A DNA stretch of 64,000 nucleotides, taken from assembly GCA_913020445.1 (NCBI GenBank), contig CAJWAR010000001.1, forward strand, positions 1 through 64,000. The letters are read 5' to 3'. Numbering within the stretch: position 1 is the first letter of the stretch; the number at the start of each line of letters is the position of its first letter. Both the position numbers and the translations under genes were made by a program. The notes below the pieces were generated by a model that was not told where the DNA came from, did no database searches, and saw only the letters and a program-made list of their open reading frames with translations. The stretch is from an uncultured Rhodospirillaceae bacterium. GTDB lineage: Bacteria > Pseudomonadota > Alphaproteobacteria > Rhodospirillales > UBA2165. This document shows positions 17,531 to 25,853 of the stretch, piece after piece.

Positions 17531-18532
17531 ATGTTTTTATTCGGAATTTCAGGCCGTGCCGGTGGGTTCGATCCATTGATTTTATTATTAATGGCGTTGG
17601 TGATCGAGACCTATGCCGGACAATTATCATTCATTTCCCGCTTGACCGGCCATCCGGTAGGAGCGCTTGAAAAACTAATCTTGTGGTTTGATCGAAAACT
17701 CAATCGCGAATCACGGAGCCAAATGGATCGCGCTGTCCGGGGCGGGTTAATGGCGATCGTGGTAATCTGGGTCAGCTTTGCCATCGGCTGGGGGATCGCC
17801 TGGCTGAGCCAGATGCTGCCCTTTGCCTGGATTTTTGAAACGATTTTACTGGTCATGCTAATCAGCCAGCGTGGCGTTTACTCGGCAGTTAGAAAGATCG
17901 GTGTGGCATTGCGCGATCACGGCTTAGAAGCAGCCCGTGACAGCCTGACGCCACTGACTAACGAAGCGCCGGAACATATGGACGGTCACGGGGTCGCCCG
18001 AGCGGGTATTGAGATCAGCTGTATAGCCTTAACGACCCGCGTGGTAGCACCGGTTTTTTGGTATGTGTTGTTCGGCTTTCCGGGTCTGTTGACCTATCAA
18101 GCGGTGATGACGATGAATGATTTGCTTGGTCACAAGACCGACAGACACCGCGCCTTTGGCTTTACGGCGGCGCGGCTCAACGACATTTTACTGCTCATCC
18201 CGGCACAACTCAGCGGCTTATTTGTGGTGCTGGCGAGCCTGTTTGTGCCGACCGCCCATCCCGGAAGAGCTTTCACCACCATGCTGCGGGATGCCAGAAA
18301 ATACCGTAACTATAATTTGGGCGTTACCCTCGCAGCCCTTGCCGGTGCTTTCAATCTGGCGCTCGCCGGTCCGCGCAAATTTAGCCAAGAAACCAAACAC
18401 GAGCATTGGCTCGGCACAGGGACGGCGCAAGTTACCCATCAGGATATCAGGCTCTCACTTTATTTATTTGCGACCGCCTGCCTCATCAATGGCTTTTGGG
18501 TCGCGGCACTAACAATCGTAAGGTATACCTAA
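17531..18532 (+). CDS. cbiB: Adenosylcobinamide-phosphate synthase (CbiB/CobD)
   Basis: The inner-membrane enzyme attaches aminopropanol phosphate to adenosylcobyric acid in cobalamin synthesis. Family signatures are HPVGALEKLILWFDR, the membrane helices around IVVIWVSFAIGWGIAWL, EAPEHMDGHGVARAGIE, RVVAPVFWYVLFGFPG and LNDILLLIPAQL. It is about 333 residues from the ATG at 17531, close to the family norm; an upstream frame could add 27 residues without an obvious RBS. No other cobalamin gene is close. The Rdh-like protein at 57473-58747 would need this cofactor. Confidence 0.9.
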   Translation: MFLFGISGRAGGFDPLILLLMALVIETYAGQLSFISRLTGHPVGALEKLILWFDRKLNRESRSQMDRAVRGGLMAIVVIWVSFAIGWGIAWLSQMLPFAWIFETILLVMLISQRGVYSAVRKIGVALRDHGLEAARDSLTPLTNEAPEHMDGHGVARAGIEISCIALTTRVVAPVFWYVLFGFPGLLTYQAVMTMNDLLGHKTDRHRAFGFTAARLNDILLLIPAQLSGLFVVLASLFVPTAHPGRAFTTMLRDARKYRNYNLGVTLAALAGAFNLALAGPRKFSQETKHEHWLGTGTAQVTHQDIRLSLYLFATACLINGFWVAALTIVRYT

Positions 18533-18534
18533 CC

Positions 18535-18906
18535 ATGGCCGTTAGCCCTGAATATAAAGAATATGTTTTAGATCTATTGTCCGGTGTTGAAGGTGTTTTC
18601 GCGCGCGCGATGTTTGGCGGCGCTGGGCTCTATATTGACGACACCATGTTTGGTTTGATCACGGCAACGGATCGATTTTACTTTCGCGTAGATGAAATTA
18701 ATCAGCTGGATTTTGAAGCCGCCGGCACCGAGCAGTTTATCCCTTTCGAAGACGATCCCAAAAAAAGCCAAATGAGAATGCCATATTTTGAAGTGCCGGC
18801 TGACATCCTTGAAGATGAAGAGGCGCTAGCCCGTTGGGCTAAAAACGCCTGGGAGGCTGCGCGTCGGAATAAAAAACCGAAAAAGAAGAAAAAGAAGAAA
18901 GCTTAA
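18535..18906 (+). CDS. TfoX N-terminal domain protein
   Basis: The 123-residue product is a TfoX-N domain: VLDLLSGVEGVFARAMFGGAG, FGLITATDRFYFRVD, then MPYFEVPADILEDEEAL. It ends with a Lys-rich tail (KKPKKKKKKKA). TfoX in gammaproteobacteria promotes competence; stand-alone TfoX-N proteins have no clear role. The ATG comes 2 bases after the cbiB stop, and its stop codon shares a base with the next start (TAATG), so three genes are coupled. Confidence 0.9.
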   Translation: MAVSPEYKEYVLDLLSGVEGVFARAMFGGAGLYIDDTMFGLITATDRFYFRVDEINQLDFEAAGTEQFIPFEDDPKKSQMRMPYFEVPADILEDEEALARWAKNAWEAARRNKKPKKKKKKKA

Positions 18907-19151
18907 TGGCCGACACCGCTCTCTCAGCGCGCAGTGCGATACGCAAACGCTCGGTCCTGATATCCGGTCACCGCACCAGCATATCCTTGGAAGAGGCTTT
19001 TTGGCTCAAGCTCAAGGAACTCAGCGACACCGGCGGAAAATCAATTAATCAAATGGTCACCGAGATCGATAATGACCGGCTCGATAATCCGAACGGCAAT
19101 CTGTCGAGCGCTATTCGCGTTTATATCCTGGAACAACTTGAGGCAAATTAG
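18906..19151 (+). CDS. Ribbon-helix-helix (RHH_4) domain protein
   Basis: This 81-residue protein has the ribbon strand RKRSVLISGHRTSISLEEAF, then two helices (FWLKLKELSDTGGKSINQMV and NLSSAIRVYILEQLE). That is the arrangement of the RHH_4 group, common in Alphaproteobacteria and presumed to bind DNA as a dimer. It overlaps the TfoX-N stop by one base. Targets are unknown. Confidence 0.88.
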   Translation: MADTALSARSAIRKRSVLISGHRTSISLEEAFWLKLKELSDTGGKSINQMVTEIDNDRLDNPNGNLSSAIRVYILEQLEAN

Positions 19152-19157
19152 CAGACG

Positions 19158-22100
19158 CTATCTACCCAGGCCCTTTAAAATACCTTTGAGAAAATCTTCG
19201 ACTTTGGGTTTCTGCTGCTGTTGTTGCGGCGGCGCCTGCTGCGGTGGCGGCGATTGCGGTGGTGGCGCACCACTGCTAGGTGGACCAGACGAGCCGGCAG
19301 AACCAGACTTCGCTTGCGGGAATATTTGATCCAAAATAGCGCCGACACCCTTTTTCTTCCGCAACTTATCGAGCTTTTTGCCAATGCTTCCGGGCAGGCG
19401 GATACCGCCTTTGGTCAGGGCGGCGGTCTCCAACTTAACTTTCGGATTATCGAGGCGGCCTGAAATTTTAAACGGCAACACCGGTTTTTTATTTGAATTG
19501 CGCAGCAGCACCTGGGCCAAAATATTTTGCGATAATTCAATTTCACCGGTAGTACTGATCTGCCAATTTGGCAAATCAACCATACCTTTGGCCGAGCCGG
19601 TACCCATTCCTGACGCCAGGCTCATGTCTTCAAATCGCGCAACACCTTTAGCCATGCGAAAGCTGGTACGGAAATCCGCTGTTCTGGAGGTGGCCTTACC
19701 GCGGGTCAAGGTGCTGCCGAATTGATTAAGCGATAGAAACAGACCGGCAATACCTGAAAGTGCTGAGCCACGTCTGGCAGCTGAGCTGATATCCAAACCA
19801 CGCACGGAAATCGTGCCGCCGCCACCAAGTGCCGCCACCAAATCGGCGTTGCTGCGGCCAAGCGTGCGAAACTCGCCGACCACATCCAAAGCGCCCCGGC
19901 GAAAGCCTTTGGTGCCAAGCGATTTTAACAACGTGCCGGCATCAAATCCGGCGATATTAAAGCGGGTTTGAAATTGGTTTCTCTTGTCACCCGCAATCGC
20001 GCGGCCATCGATTTTGATATCACCGCCATAAGCCTTGCCGGTCAGCCGCTGTAAATCAAAAACACCGCTGGCGAGGGAGCTCGCCAAATTAACCGAGCTG
20101 ACAAGATATTTTTGAAACCGCAAAGAGTCCGATTGCAACTGAATATTGCCGTCGAACGATTTGAGAAAAGAGATGTCGATCGGATCATTGGTCCATGGCG
20201 CACCGCTTTTTGCCGCCACATTGATATATGGATCGCGCATTTTTAAATCTCTTGGTACGCCACTGAACGACGCCGGCACCAGTAGCGTATTATTTAGGGC
20301 ATGCTCAAATTCGCGCAGTTTCTGATTTAGAAAAGCCGAACGTTTGGCCGGCAAGAGATCGTCAATCACAATGGGGCTGGTTTTAAGATTGGCATTTATA
20401 TTTGGCCGCGCCCGGCTTAAATCCATCGCCGCACTGCCTTGCAGGGTAATCCCCGCCGCTTTTCCAGTTAAATTTGAAAAAGCCATTAATTGTTCATTAC
20501 CGGCAATCCTCCCGCGCAAATTAATACCGCTTTTTATTGTGCCTGCTGGGCGGTAGGTGCTGCCCAAGCGCCGGAGCAATTTTATCAAATTCGGATGATT
20601 TGCCGAAAACTGACCGTCCACGCTGGGGCTTGCCGTCAATGGTTTAACCGCGCCATTTAACGTAAATTTTCCGCCCAGCATGGCAGTATTGGTGGTTACG
20701 TTCAGGGTGTGAGGTTTGCCATTTAACGTGCCCGACAGACGCACGGCACCGAGCTGGCGGGCTGAAACGGGCGGCGTAATTTTAGCCAAACTAAACAGCC
20801 GGGCGAGACTTTTGCCGCGCAGATTAAACTTAAAATTCTTAAAAGCCGGGTCGATCGGCCCTCGGGATTTGCCTGGGGATTTGCCTGGCGATTTCTTAAG
20901 GCCGTCAATGATACCACTGACATTGACGGTCATCCCGGCGGCATTGGCGGTACGGAATTGTTTTAATTTCAACGTGCCGTCAAATATATTTGCATCTAAG
21001 TGCAGGCCTTTGATCGAAACTTCCTGCACCGTCAGTGATTTCAAATCAACGGCGATATTCGCATCAAACTCTCCCAGCGGCGCAAGAGCCGCCAGGGGAT
21101 TTGGCGGGGGATTTAACGGCGGAGTGGACGCGGGCGATGATTTTGCCACTGGCGGCTTAGCCTTACTGTCAGTTAATTTTGCCGCCGGTTTTGCTTTCCC
21201 GCCCGCGGTACCTTGAGGCAGGTAAGCATCGAGATTAAAGCGGTCGATTGATAAATTAACGCCGAAGGAGGGGCGCTTTCGAAAGGCGATATTAGCCGCT
21301 CCTTTGATCTTGGAACCATCAATATTGACGGCGATTTCTTTAAGCGATGCGGCTTTTGCATCGGCAACGATTTTGCCGCCGAAAGTCAATTTACGCAGCC
21401 GGTCCTTGGCAATATTTGAAACATCAATGCCCACCCAATTCAGCAACCCCCGCAAATCATTAGTTGCCATATCGACATTGCCATCAAAAGTGGGACGATT
21501 GGTTTTTGCTTCACCGGCCTCGGAAACAAAGCCAAACAAAGCGACATCAGTGCTGCCCGGTAGTAACGCCGAGGCCTGACTTATCGTCACCTCACGATTG
21601 GCCAGGGCTGAATTTATTTTAGCCTGACGGATAACCGCGTCTTTATAAGTGATCGCGGCAATCGAGAGATTGAGGCCGACATTCAAATTTTCCGGTAAAC
21701 TCTTGAGACTAAATGGCGCATCGTTGGATTTTTTCCGCCGGGTACCAAGCGTTTTCGCGATTGGAGAAATGGCTTTACTAGCCTTCTTGTTTTTGGGTTT
21801 TTTTTGCGCCTTGGACTTAACGTCGGCTTTTGGTGGCGCCAGCAAGGCATCAATATCCAGTTTATTTACCGCCATCTGGATATTTACGTCGGTCGCCTCA
21901 CCCAATTTTACGGCGATTTTGCCGCTACCCTGCGTGCCATTTAATTTCAGCATCAAATCCGACAGATCGCCGCCCGAGCTATCGCCGGCAATTACCGCAT
22001 CGGCGCCAAATGGCAGTGCTAATTTTTCCGGCAGATTTGTCCCGCCAGCAATCGCCGCGACAAATGCCGCCAGATTTTGGCCATCTACCTTGAGCTTGCC

Positions 22101-22907
22101 TTTGACTTGAGGTTTTTCATTGAGCCGGGTTAAGGCGCCTGAAAATTGAAAATTGGTTTCGCCGGGTATAATTTTGAGACCAAAGTTAAACGGTAATGTT
22201 CGGCCTTGCACCAAGGTGCCGGCGGAAGCGGCAAAACTCATTGGCACACCGCGGATAACAGCACTGCCCGAACTTTCCATCGGCCCCGAGAGTGAGGCGA
22301 GGGCAAACCGTCCATTAAGGTTTTCAATCGATTCCACTTGGCCTTTGGTGTCGTCGCGATAAAAAACCGCACCTTTTTCAATGACAAAATTATCGACTTG
22401 AACAGCCATATCGCCGCTGCCGCCATTCGCCTGACCGGTTAACGAACCAAAGGGTAGTGGTGTGTTGTCTTTTTTTGTTGCCTGGGCAGCGCTAGATTTT
22501 TTTTCGGGTACTTTGCCAGGTATTTTAAACGCCATATTGGTGCGGCCATCCGACAGCACTTCGAGACTCAAAATAGGTTTGACCAATTTGACGGAGCGAA
22601 TTTGCAACTGGCCACCCAACAGGGGGGCGAGCGCAACCCTTACTTCAAATGAATCGACGGCCAGCATATCTGCTTTGGCGGCGCCTTCGATATTGGCGAC
22701 ATGGACCTGGTTAATAAGCAGCGCCGGAGCGGGTAATATACTAATTTTGATGTCGCCGCGAATTTCCAGATTGAAGCCGGTGGCGGCATTAACTTCGTCG
22801 GTGATGACGTCACGATATTCATTCCAATTGATGAAATTTGGCGCCACCAGCACCGCGGCAATCAAGCCGACGACTAAAAATAAAAAGCCAAATAAAAGCT
22901 TTTTCAA
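19158..22907 (-). CDS. AsmA family protein
   Basis: The 1249-residue protein begins with a signal anchor (LLFGFLFLVVGLIAAVLVAPNFINWNEYRD) and has the AsmA N-terminal domain. Long beta-rich repeats follow, then the C-terminal AsmA_2-like part (GTISVRGLDISSAARRG, LSLNQFGSTLTRGKA, ASGMGTGSAKGMVDL). AsmA-like proteins are periplasmic bridges linked to phospholipid transport to the outer membrane. The start is a TTG 8 bases after GGGAGAG. Two low-complexity stretches occur: a Lys/Ala linker near residue 370 and a Pro/Gln/Ser tail near 1205-1235. Converges on the RHH gene. Confidence 0.92.
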   Translation of the reverse strand: MKKLLFGFLFLVVGLIAAVLVAPNFINWNEYRDVITDEVNAATGFNLEIRGDIKISILPAPALLINQVHVANIEGAAKADMLAVDSFEVRVALAPLLGGQLQIRSVKLVKPILSLEVLSDGRTNMAFKIPGKVPEKKSSAAQATKKDNTPLPFGSLTGQANGGSGDMAVQVDNFVIEKGAVFYRDDTKGQVESIENLNGRFALASLSGPMESSGSAVIRGVPMSFAASAGTLVQGRTLPFNFGLKIIPGETNFQFSGALTRLNEKPQVKGKLKVDGQNLAAFVAAIAGGTNLPEKLALPFGADAVIAGDSSGGDLSDLMLKLNGTQGSGKIAVKLGEATDVNIQMAVNKLDIDALLAPPKADVKSKAQKKPKNKKASKAISPIAKTLGTRRKKSNDAPFSLKSLPENLNVGLNLSIAAITYKDAVIRQAKINSALANREVTISQASALLPGSTDVALFGFVSEAGEAKTNRPTFDGNVDMATNDLRGLLNWVGIDVSNIAKDRLRKLTFGGKIVADAKAASLKEIAVNIDGSKIKGAANIAFRKRPSFGVNLSIDRFNLDAYLPQGTAGGKAKPAAKLTDSKAKPPVAKSSPASTPPLNPPPNPLAALAPLGEFDANIAVDLKSLTVQEVSIKGLHLDANIFDGTLKLKQFRTANAAGMTVNVSGIIDGLKKSPGKSPGKSRGPIDPAFKNFKFNLRGKSLARLFSLAKITPPVSARQLGAVRLSGTLNGKPHTLNVTTNTAMLGGKFTLNGAVKPLTASPSVDGQFSANHPNLIKLLRRLGSTYRPAGTIKSGINLRGRIAGNEQLMAFSNLTGKAAGITLQGSAAMDLSRARPNINANLKTSPIVIDDLLPAKRSAFLNQKLREFEHALNNTLLVPASFSGVPRDLKMRDPYINVAAKSGAPWTNDPIDISFLKSFDGNIQLQSDSLRFQKYLVSSVNLASSLASGVFDLQRLTGKAYGGDIKIDGRAIAGDKRNQFQTRFNIAGFDAGTLLKSLGTKGFRRGALDVVGEFRTLGRSNADLVAALGGGGTISVRGLDISSAARRGSALSGIAGLFLSLNQFGSTLTRGKATSRTADFRTSFRMAKGVARFEDMSLASGMGTGSAKGMVDLPNWQISTTGEIELSQNILAQVLLRNSNKKPVLPFKISGRLDNPKVKLETAALTKGGIRLPGSIGKKLDKLRKKKGVGAILDQIFPQAKSGSAGSSGPPSSGAPPPQSPPPQQAPPQQQQQKPKVEDFLKGILKGLGR

Positions 22908-23260
22908 TTTGGAAACTCTCCCGAGGAATCAAACGTTCACGCTATATCGTGCATCGTTATTTATAATTTCAAAACATTAATAATAATATGGTCTGATTTG
23001 TCGAGTATTTCAATTTTTAGCTGGTTATTAAAAACACCAATAAATTTACCGGTGTGTATTGTTTCGGGCTGTGGCGAAGAGTATCTTTAGGTTAAGAATT
23101 GAAAATGCGCCAAATTCACTAACAACCAGCTCTTCTCAATTCATGCGCCATTTTAAGGTCGAGGCAATATCGAGACTTAATGGGGGCAGGCGCGTTGCGA
23201 GATTAATCTGTTTTCAATACAGCAATTACACGCAAATATAATTAGGACCTTGATCGATCG
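22908..23260. other. Intergenic region between AsmA and MFS genes
   Basis: The stretch separates divergent genes and must hold promoters for both, but no clear -35/-10 pair stands out. A short frame at 23059-23241 on the plus strand lacks an RBS and recognisable content, and I leave it out. No RNA gene or repeat was seen. Confidence 0.5.
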
Positions 23261-24571
23261 GTGAGTAACGCCAATAAAATACGTGCGCAAATTTTTGAAA
23301 AAGGCATCGCCCGCGCCCTAAAACATCGAGATTTTCGTATTTTTGCCCTTACCAACTGGCTCGCTACCCACGGTAATTGGTTTCAGCGCGTCGGCATTGG
23401 CTGGCTTGCCTGGGAGCTTACGCATTCTGGCTTTTGGCTGGGCGCGGTGGCAGTGGCGGAAGCATTACCCTTGCTCGTGTTTATTGTCTTTGCAGGAGCA
23501 ATTATCGACCGCGTCGACCGCTTGCGGTTGATTAGGCGTCTCCAATTATTGATCATTGTTCTTGGCTTGCTTCTTGTCATCCTCACCGCCTTAGACCAGA
23601 TGAACATCATTTTTCTGATTATGATTGCTTCGGCCCATGGCATGATCCAAACGTTTCATCTCCCGATACGCCTGACAATTGTGCCAAATCTGGTACCTCG
23701 CAATGATCTAACACCGGCGGTGGCTTTAAATTCAGCGTTGTTTAATTCAGCGCGATTTATGGGTCCGGCAATTGCCGGGCTGGTTATTGCGCATTTCAAT
23801 GTAACGATTAACTTTGCGCTTTCGATCATTGGATTTCTAGCTTTTGCTTACGGCCTGATGATTATAAATCCGCGCAATGACGAGCACCAAACTAAGAAAT
23901 CAAGCGGCTTGGTTGCTGATGTCTTGGAAGGTGTGCGCTATATCGCCAAGCACAGCAGCATTGGGCCGGTCCTGCTCTTTGTCTTTATCGGCGCATCGTT
24001 TTCCCGCCCGGTTATGGATCTCGCTCCTGGCTTCGCCGATGACGTCTTCAATCGAGGCGCCGAAGGTTTTGGTCTATTGCTTTCCGCCATCGGGGTCGGT
24101 GGAATTTTTGGCGCTATCGGACTTGCCAATTACGGCAAAACCAAAGGCTTGATGAATGTTAGTCTGGGCGCACTTACCGGCTCAGCGATTTCTCTGCTCG
24201 CCTTTACCTCGACCGAGACCTTCTGGATTGCTCTAATCTGTTGTGCCTGCCTCGGAGTTACTTTGGGTATCGCCACCAACGCACCGCAAATTCTCCTGCA
24301 AAATACGGTGGATGGTGCGATGCGTGGCCGCGTTATGTCCCTATTTGGTCTGACCTATCGGGCTGGGCCGGCGCTGGGATCGCTCATGATGGGGGCGGCA
24401 TCGACCTATGTTGGCCTGCAAATACCGGTCGCTGTCGGCGCCATCATCTGTTTGATCGCCATCACAATCATGCTGCCTAAACGCCAACGGCTGGCGGCAG
24501 AAATGGAGGGGGACAATACCGCTCCAATTCCAGGCGAAATGAAACCAGCCACGGAATCGACCACAGCATGA
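23261..24571 (+). CDS. MFS transporter, first of a tandem pair
   Basis: The 436-residue protein has 12 predicted membrane helices. It starts with the cytoplasmic RALKHRDFRIFALTNWLATHG, characteristic of DHA3-like MFS exporters (MFS_3 type), and has the loop motif GAIIDRVDRLRLIRR in the position of motif A. The GTG start is preceded by a weak AGGA. Its stop overlaps the start of the next MFS gene by four bases (ATGA). The products share the same N-terminal pattern, so the pair arose by duplication and may form a heterodimer or act on related solutes. Confidence 0.88.
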   Translation: MSNANKIRAQIFEKGIARALKHRDFRIFALTNWLATHGNWFQRVGIGWLAWELTHSGFWLGAVAVAEALPLLVFIVFAGAIIDRVDRLRLIRRLQLLIIVLGLLLVILTALDQMNIIFLIMIASAHGMIQTFHLPIRLTIVPNLVPRNDLTPAVALNSALFNSARFMGPAIAGLVIAHFNVTINFALSIIGFLAFAYGLMIINPRNDEHQTKKSSGLVADVLEGVRYIAKHSSIGPVLLFVFIGASFSRPVMDLAPGFADDVFNRGAEGFGLLLSAIGVGGIFGAIGLANYGKTKGLMNVSLGALTGSAISLLAFTSTETFWIALICCACLGVTLGIATNAPQILLQNTVDGAMRGRVMSLFGLTYRAGPALGSLMMGAASTYVGLQIPVAVGAIICLIAITIMLPKRQRLAAEMEGDNTAPIPGEMKPATESTTA

Positions 24572-25851
24572 GCAACTTCGGCTATTTCGTCTCAAAGCTC
24601 GGTGATCATGGCATGGGCCGGGCACTTCGCCATCGGGATTTCGCTCTTTATGCATTTGCCGGTTGGATTTCAAATATTGGATTGTGGGTCCAGAGAACGG
24701 CGCTGTTCTGGCTGACTTGGGAATTGACCAACTCCTATTCTACGCTTGGCGCGATGGCGTTTGCCGAAGCGATCTTAACCATCACCGTCATGCCCTACGC
24801 CGGCACGCTGACCGACCGATTTGATCGCCTGAAGATGGCGCGGATTACTCAGCTGGCGCTGTTTGGCATTGGCATGCTGTTTGTCATTCTCTCGGCGTTA
24901 GATTTGATGACCATCTACATTTTGTTCGGACTGGTGATGATCAACGGGGTTGCCGAGGGTTTTTGGACACCGCTGCGCATGACCATGCCGCCAAGCCTCA
25001 TTCCCCGGGAAGACCTGCCAGCCGGCCTTGGAGTTAGCGCCACATTGTTCAATCTCGCGCAATTTGTCGGCCCGGCTTTAGGTGGGATCATTATCTCCTT
25101 GTACGGTGTAACCTTTGCTTTTGCTTTTAATGCCGTCAGTTTCCTTGCCTACTTATTGGTCCTTTTTATTATCAAACTCAGCTACGATGAAGTGATATCT
25201 CGAGAGCACAAGGGCTTTATCAAAGAATTTAAAGCCGGCCTATTATACATAGCAGAAACCCGTGGTTTGAGAGGTTTCCTGATTTTATCACTTGCGGTCT
25301 CTTTGTTTATGCGAGCGTATCGGGATTTGTTTGCTGGCATCTCCGACGGCATTTTCAGCATGGGCGTTGAAGGGCTTGCAATCCTGAGCTCAGCCGCTGG
25401 CTTAGGCGCCATGGTGACTGCGCTCTTCCTCGGTAATTTCGGCAAAGTCAAAGGCCTGGTCCGCGTCATCATGATTGGCTTATTGATCGCCATAATCGCT
25501 CAGACGGTTTTGGCGACAACCAATGCCTTTTGGGTCGTCGTTGCCTGTGCTGCTGTGCTCAGCGGCACCTCCACCTATGCCGGTATCGGCGGGCAATTGC
25601 TGGTGCAAAACAGAATCCACGGAGCGGTGCGCGGTCGGGTAATGAGTGTGTGGGGCATGATTTTGCGCGGCGGTCCGGCCAGTGGCGCCTGGCTGGTGGG
25701 AACTTTGGCAGGCTTCAGCGATTTGCAGTTTGCCTTTTTGACAGCAACCACACTGTTTCTACTGGCGTGGATTTGGGCAATTCCTAGATCCAGGCGATGG
25801 ACTAAAACTCTGGAAATCAGCGCGGAAGAACACGACGCCCTTGATAAATAA
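24568..25851 (+). CDS. MFS transporter, second of a tandem pair
   Basis: The 427-residue product aligns by eye with its upstream neighbour: RALRHRDFALYAFAGWISNIG at the start, GTLTDRFDRLKMARI in the motif A loop, and MTMPPSLIPREDLPAGLGVS in the middle. It has 12 predicted membrane helices. Translation is likely coupled to the upstream gene through the ATGA overlap. It converges on the oxoprolinase gene with a 2-base gap. The substrate is unknown. Confidence 0.88.
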   Translation: MSNFGYFVSKLGDHGMGRALRHRDFALYAFAGWISNIGLWVQRTALFWLTWELTNSYSTLGAMAFAEAILTITVMPYAGTLTDRFDRLKMARITQLALFGIGMLFVILSALDLMTIYILFGLVMINGVAEGFWTPLRMTMPPSLIPREDLPAGLGVSATLFNLAQFVGPALGGIIISLYGVTFAFAFNAVSFLAYLLVLFIIKLSYDEVISREHKGFIKEFKAGLLYIAETRGLRGFLILSLAVSLFMRAYRDLFAGISDGIFSMGVEGLAILSSAAGLGAMVTALFLGNFGKVKGLVRVIMIGLLIAIIAQTVLATTNAFWVVVACAAVLSGTSTYAGIGGQLLVQNRIHGAVRGRVMSVWGMILRGGPASGAWLVGTLAGFSDLQFAFLTATTLFLLAWIWAIPRSRRWTKTLEISAEEHDALDK

Positions 25852-25853
25852 CA

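Noticed and set aside
18906-19151. RHH protein as the antitoxin of a toxin-antitoxin pair
   Set aside because: The neighbour is a TfoX-N protein, not a toxin, and the sequence matches the stand-alone RHH_4 type.
23059-23241. 60-residue plus-strand frame in the AsmA-MFS gap
   Set aside because: No RBS and no recognisable content; composition does not look like the neighbours.
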